From Hyphobacterium marinum (lineage in GTDB: Bacteria; Pseudomonadota; Alphaproteobacteria; Caulobacterales; Maricaulaceae): DNA of 64,000 nucleotides. Where the stretch lies: NCBI RefSeq assembly GCF_036330325.1, contig NZ_JAZDRO010000002.1, forward strand, positions 310,001 through 374,000, given 5' to 3'. Below, in pieces: positions 60,052-64,000 of the stretch. Under the pieces are notes generated by a model, which saw only the letters and a program-made list of their open reading frames with translations, was not told where the DNA came from and ran no database searches. A program made the position numbers and the translations under genes. Every line of letters starts with the position of its first letter. Position 1 is the stretch's first letter.

Positions 60052-60171
60052 ATGGACAAGAAAAAACCCGCCGCCAAATCCGCTCCCGCCAAGGGCAAGC
60101 CCGCCGCTCCCAAGGGCGGTTCGAAGGGGACTGCGGCGACCAAAGGCAAGGTCGCGCCGAAGGGCAAATAG
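60052..60171 (+). CDS. 39-residue Lys/Ala/Pro-rich protein
   Basis: A very short basic protein (MDKKKPAAKSAPAKGKPAAP and on) resembling histone H1-like tails; it may bind nucleic acid. GAGGGAAGG lies upstream and a good terminator follows the stop by 26 bp, which supports a real transcription unit wedged between folP and ftsH. Confidence 0.6.
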   Translation: MDKKKPAAKSAPAKGKPAAPKGGSKGTAATKGKVAPKGK

Positions 60172-60196
60172 GCCGCACGCCTGACCACAATAGAAG

Positions 60197-60230
60197 ACGG
60201 CCGCTCCGGGGCACCGGGGCGGCCGTTTCT
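60197..60230. terminator. Strong terminator between the small basic gene and ftsH
   Basis: ACGGCCGCTCCGG (60197-60209) pairs with CCGGGGCGGCCGT (60214-60226) around GGCA, with one T-G pair, followed by TTCTGTTC on the plus strand. It lies between convergent genes and may serve both. Confidence 0.8.
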
Positions 60231-60253
60231 GTTCAGGATAGCCAGTTGGCGGA

Positions 60254-62194
<1,941 letters not shown>

Positions 62195-62268
62195 CGTGTC
62201 TCGTCCATCCTCGAAAATCGGGCGTTCTGCGGATCAATATGGGGAGTTATCCCCGCATTTGCGAGCCT

Positions 62269-63624
62269 CTAACCCGCTTTAACCTGCAGTCCGTCATCAA
62301 ACCACGCCGGAGCCCGCCCTGAAAAGAGGGAACGCCGCACCGCCACATCCCCGCAATGGGTCATCGTGACCCCCGTGCCGGACACCACGCCCGGGATCGC
62401 AAGAACAGTGCCGCCGTCGTGAGCGACGGGCAGCGTCCGGCGGGCCAGCGGCGGAATGGCCGACAGGTCGATTCCGGTCCGATCAACGCTTTCGGGGAGC
62501 TGATCCCAGGCACAGACTGAAACCGGCCTGTCTGTCGAGATCTGAAACCGCCGGTCCCAGAACGCCGGCTGGTTCGGCTCCACATTGAGTGGCGGAAAAC
62601 CGGCCTCACCGGCGCGGCCCAGAACGGCACCGGGATCGCGGATCAGCCACGCCGTCCCGACGGTCTGGTGCAGCACAACCCCGGCTCCGGTGGCGGATCG
62701 GCCGGATTTCAATCCAGCGAGCAGAGCCTCCAGCCCTTGCGCGCGATGCGGGCCCGGAGCACCGGTCACCGTTGTAATAGCGGCCTCCAACAGCCGTCGG
62801 AGAACCGGGTCTGCTTGCCGGACAAGTGCGTCCGGCTTGAGACAGGCTACGCCCCAATCGGTGACCCTGACGGTGTCCTCGAAGACGCGGGCCGATTCCT
62901 CGTCAATTGCCTTACCCAGCGCCCGGCAGGACGCCGCCAGCGTTCGAAGGCTGGAAGGAGAAAAGCCCGAAGCCTCGAGATGCCCCAGCGACTGGCGGAT
63001 ACGTACACGTGTGAAACGCCGATCAGCGTTCGAATTATCCTCGACCCAGCGTTCGCCCTTTTGCGCCAGCCAGTCGCGCAGGGCCTGCCGGCGCGTGTCG
63101 AGCAAGGGCCGCAGCACCCGCAAATCTGCCGGCGCGGTGTCGCCGGGAAAGGCGTCATCTTCGCCCATGGCCGCCAGTCCGCGCCATCCGGCCCCGGCCA
63201 GCAGGCGCATCCAGACGGTCTCGGCTTGATCATCGGCTGTGTGGGCAAGCAGAAGGGCCGTCGCTCCGGTTTCCAAAGCATGCTTGCCGAAGGCGCGATA
63301 GCGGTGCGTGCGAGCCCAGTCCTGCAGGCCTGTACCCTGTCCCTGATAAGGCGGGCAGGTGAGGATGCGGGCCAGACACTGCGCCTTGTTTGCCGCAGCC
63401 AGCGCCTGTTCGGCCTCGGCGCGGCTTTCAGCGCGCAGGCCGTGATCGACGATAAGCGCTTCGAGCGTCCGATTACGCTGGCGTGCCCAATCCGATGCGA
63501 TCAGCATCAGGGCATGGGAATCCCCGCCTCCGGAATAGCCGATCAGGACCGGGCCCGTAGCCGGAACGAGTCGGTCGAGCCGGTCCCGGACGGAACCGGG
63601 ATTAAAGTGAGGGGTCAGCGGCAC
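62269..63624 (-). CDS. tilS: tRNA(Ile)-lysidine synthase
   Basis: A 451-residue enzyme that converts the wobble cytidine of tRNA-Ile(CAU) to lysidine. Seen: the PP-loop LIGYSGGGDSHALML with S31-G-G-G-D-S36, LIVDHGLRAES, LLAHTADDQAETVWMRLLAGAGWRGLAAM, and a C-terminal substrate-binding domain. Its start overlaps the end of cpoB by 10 bp; the cpoB-tilS-ftsH order is standard for the class. Confidence 0.95.
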   Translation of the reverse strand: MPLTPHFNPGSVRDRLDRLVPATGPVLIGYSGGGDSHALMLIASDWARQRNRTLEALIVDHGLRAESRAEAEQALAAANKAQCLARILTCPPYQGQGTGLQDWARTHRYRAFGKHALETGATALLLAHTADDQAETVWMRLLAGAGWRGLAAMGEDDAFPGDTAPADLRVLRPLLDTRRQALRDWLAQKGERWVEDNSNADRRFTRVRIRQSLGHLEASGFSPSSLRTLAASCRALGKAIDEESARVFEDTVRVTDWGVACLKPDALVRQADPVLRRLLEAAITTVTGAPGPHRAQGLEALLAGLKSGRSATGAGVVLHQTVGTAWLIRDPGAVLGRAGEAGFPPLNVEPNQPAFWDRRFQISTDRPVSVCAWDQLPESVDRTGIDLSAIPPLARRTLPVAHDGGTVLAIPGVVSGTGVTMTHCGDVAVRRSLFSGRAPAWFDDGLQVKAG

Positions 63625-64000
63625 CCGGCGCGCAGGGATTCACGGGATGCGCGCGAGCGCGCTTCCGGACCCGCATTGGGGAATTGCCGCCCGAAGCGGG
63701 CTAGTGTCTCGCAGGCGTCGTCGGTCCGCCCGAGTGCACCCAGCGACGAGGCCAGCCGGACCATGGCGTCCGGTGCCTTCGCACCCTGCGGCGCGGCGCG
63801 CAGCGAGGCGATGTAGGCGTCCGCCGCGTCGGCATAGGCACCATCCACGAAATAGGTTTCACCCAGCCAGTATTGGGCTTCGCCGGTCAGGCTGTCGTCG
63901 GGATAGGCCTCGACGAAATTGAGGAAGCCTTCCTGCGCACCGGCATAATCGCCTTCGGCGAGACGCGCCCGCGCGCGGCCAAAGACCTGGTCAGAGGAAA
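63615..64000 (-). CDS. cpoB: Tol-Pal system protein CpoB/YbgF, C-terminal part
   Basis: The last 128 codons of a gene that enters from the right edge. TPR repeats are visible: VFGRARARLAEGDYAGAQEGFLNFVEAYPDDSL, GEAQYWLGETYFVDGAYADAADAYIASLRAAPQ and DAMVRLASSLGALGRTDDACETLARF. CpoB is a periplasmic coordinator of peptidoglycan synthesis and outer-membrane constriction. The signal peptide and coiled coil lie outside the window. Confidence 0.9.
   Translation of the reverse strand, partial: SSDQVFGRARARLAEGDYAGAQEGFLNFVEAYPDDSLTGEAQYWLGETYFVDGAYADAADAYIASLRAAPQGAKAPDAMVRLASSLGALGRTDDACETLARFGRQFPNAGPEARSRASRESLRAGCR

Noticed and set aside
62264..62280. A second CtrA box near the tilS stop
   Set aside because: One half-site (TTAA) is present, but the other half is not at 7-bp spacing.

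Overview
The window is GC-rich, densely packed DNA from an alphaproteobacterium. Several gene orders are typical of that class: cpoB-tilS-ftsH-folP at the right end, thrS-yidD-NifU-like-cysS/folE, and phaB divergent from phaR. A perfect CtrA-type box (TTAA-N7-TTAA), a DUF4908-like protein and the many small secreted proteins point to the Caulobacterales/Maricaulales (Hyphomonadaceae-like). This placement is an inference from gene content; no 16S gene is present. I see no tRNA, rRNA, CRISPR array, phage or complete insertion sequence.

Layout. 1-5.1 kb: hisC (cut by the window edge), a methyltransferase, glyoxalase II, a DUF985 cupin, a DUF4908-like protein, then acetoacetyl-CoA reductase and the PHB regulator PhaR. 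5.1-11.7 kb: a CtrA-box-preceded pair of small genes and a surface-polysaccharide set (two GT2 enzymes, an ArnT-like GT39, an O-antigen ligase) interleaved with HMG-CoA lyase. 11.7-18.4 kb: thrS, yidD, a NifU-like scaffold, cysS, folE and a RluD-type pseudouridine synthase. 18.4-22.4 kb: a peroxiredoxin-like/2-oxoglutarate oxygenase fusion, a truncated cupin and a CadC-like regulator divergent from a secreted protein, ahead of rpoH. 23-31 kb: envelope and protease genes, including a secreted trypsin with three cysteine repeats and a BlaI/M56 pair in which the M56 protein carries ankyrin repeats.

31-46 kb: a GIY-YIG nuclease gene bracketed by two copies of a palindromic repeat; a TPP-riboswitch operon (YjbR-family gene, lipoprotein, thiC) whose ThiC carries an in-frame palindromic insertion; a serine hydrolase with an AraC regulator; purA, a PagL-like lipid A deacylase and serC. 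46-52.6 kb: a class-V aminotransferase with an EamA exporter, SulP, thiD and an ABC exporter. 52.6-55.9 kb: the most unusual locus, four tandem translationally coupled paralogues of a single-pass membrane protein plus a truncated fifth, next to a flagellin-like C-terminal remnant. 56-64 kb: nucleoside hydrolase/ribokinase, DUF2254, folP, ftsH, tilS and cpoB.

Two themes recur. Genes are tightly packed, with many ATGA overlaps and overlapping convergent stops. Intergenic palindromic repeats (14.7, 17.1-17.4, 32.4, 32.9 and 46.3 kb, and one inside thiC) make a dispersed repeat population, with one unit containing the GIY-YIG gene.
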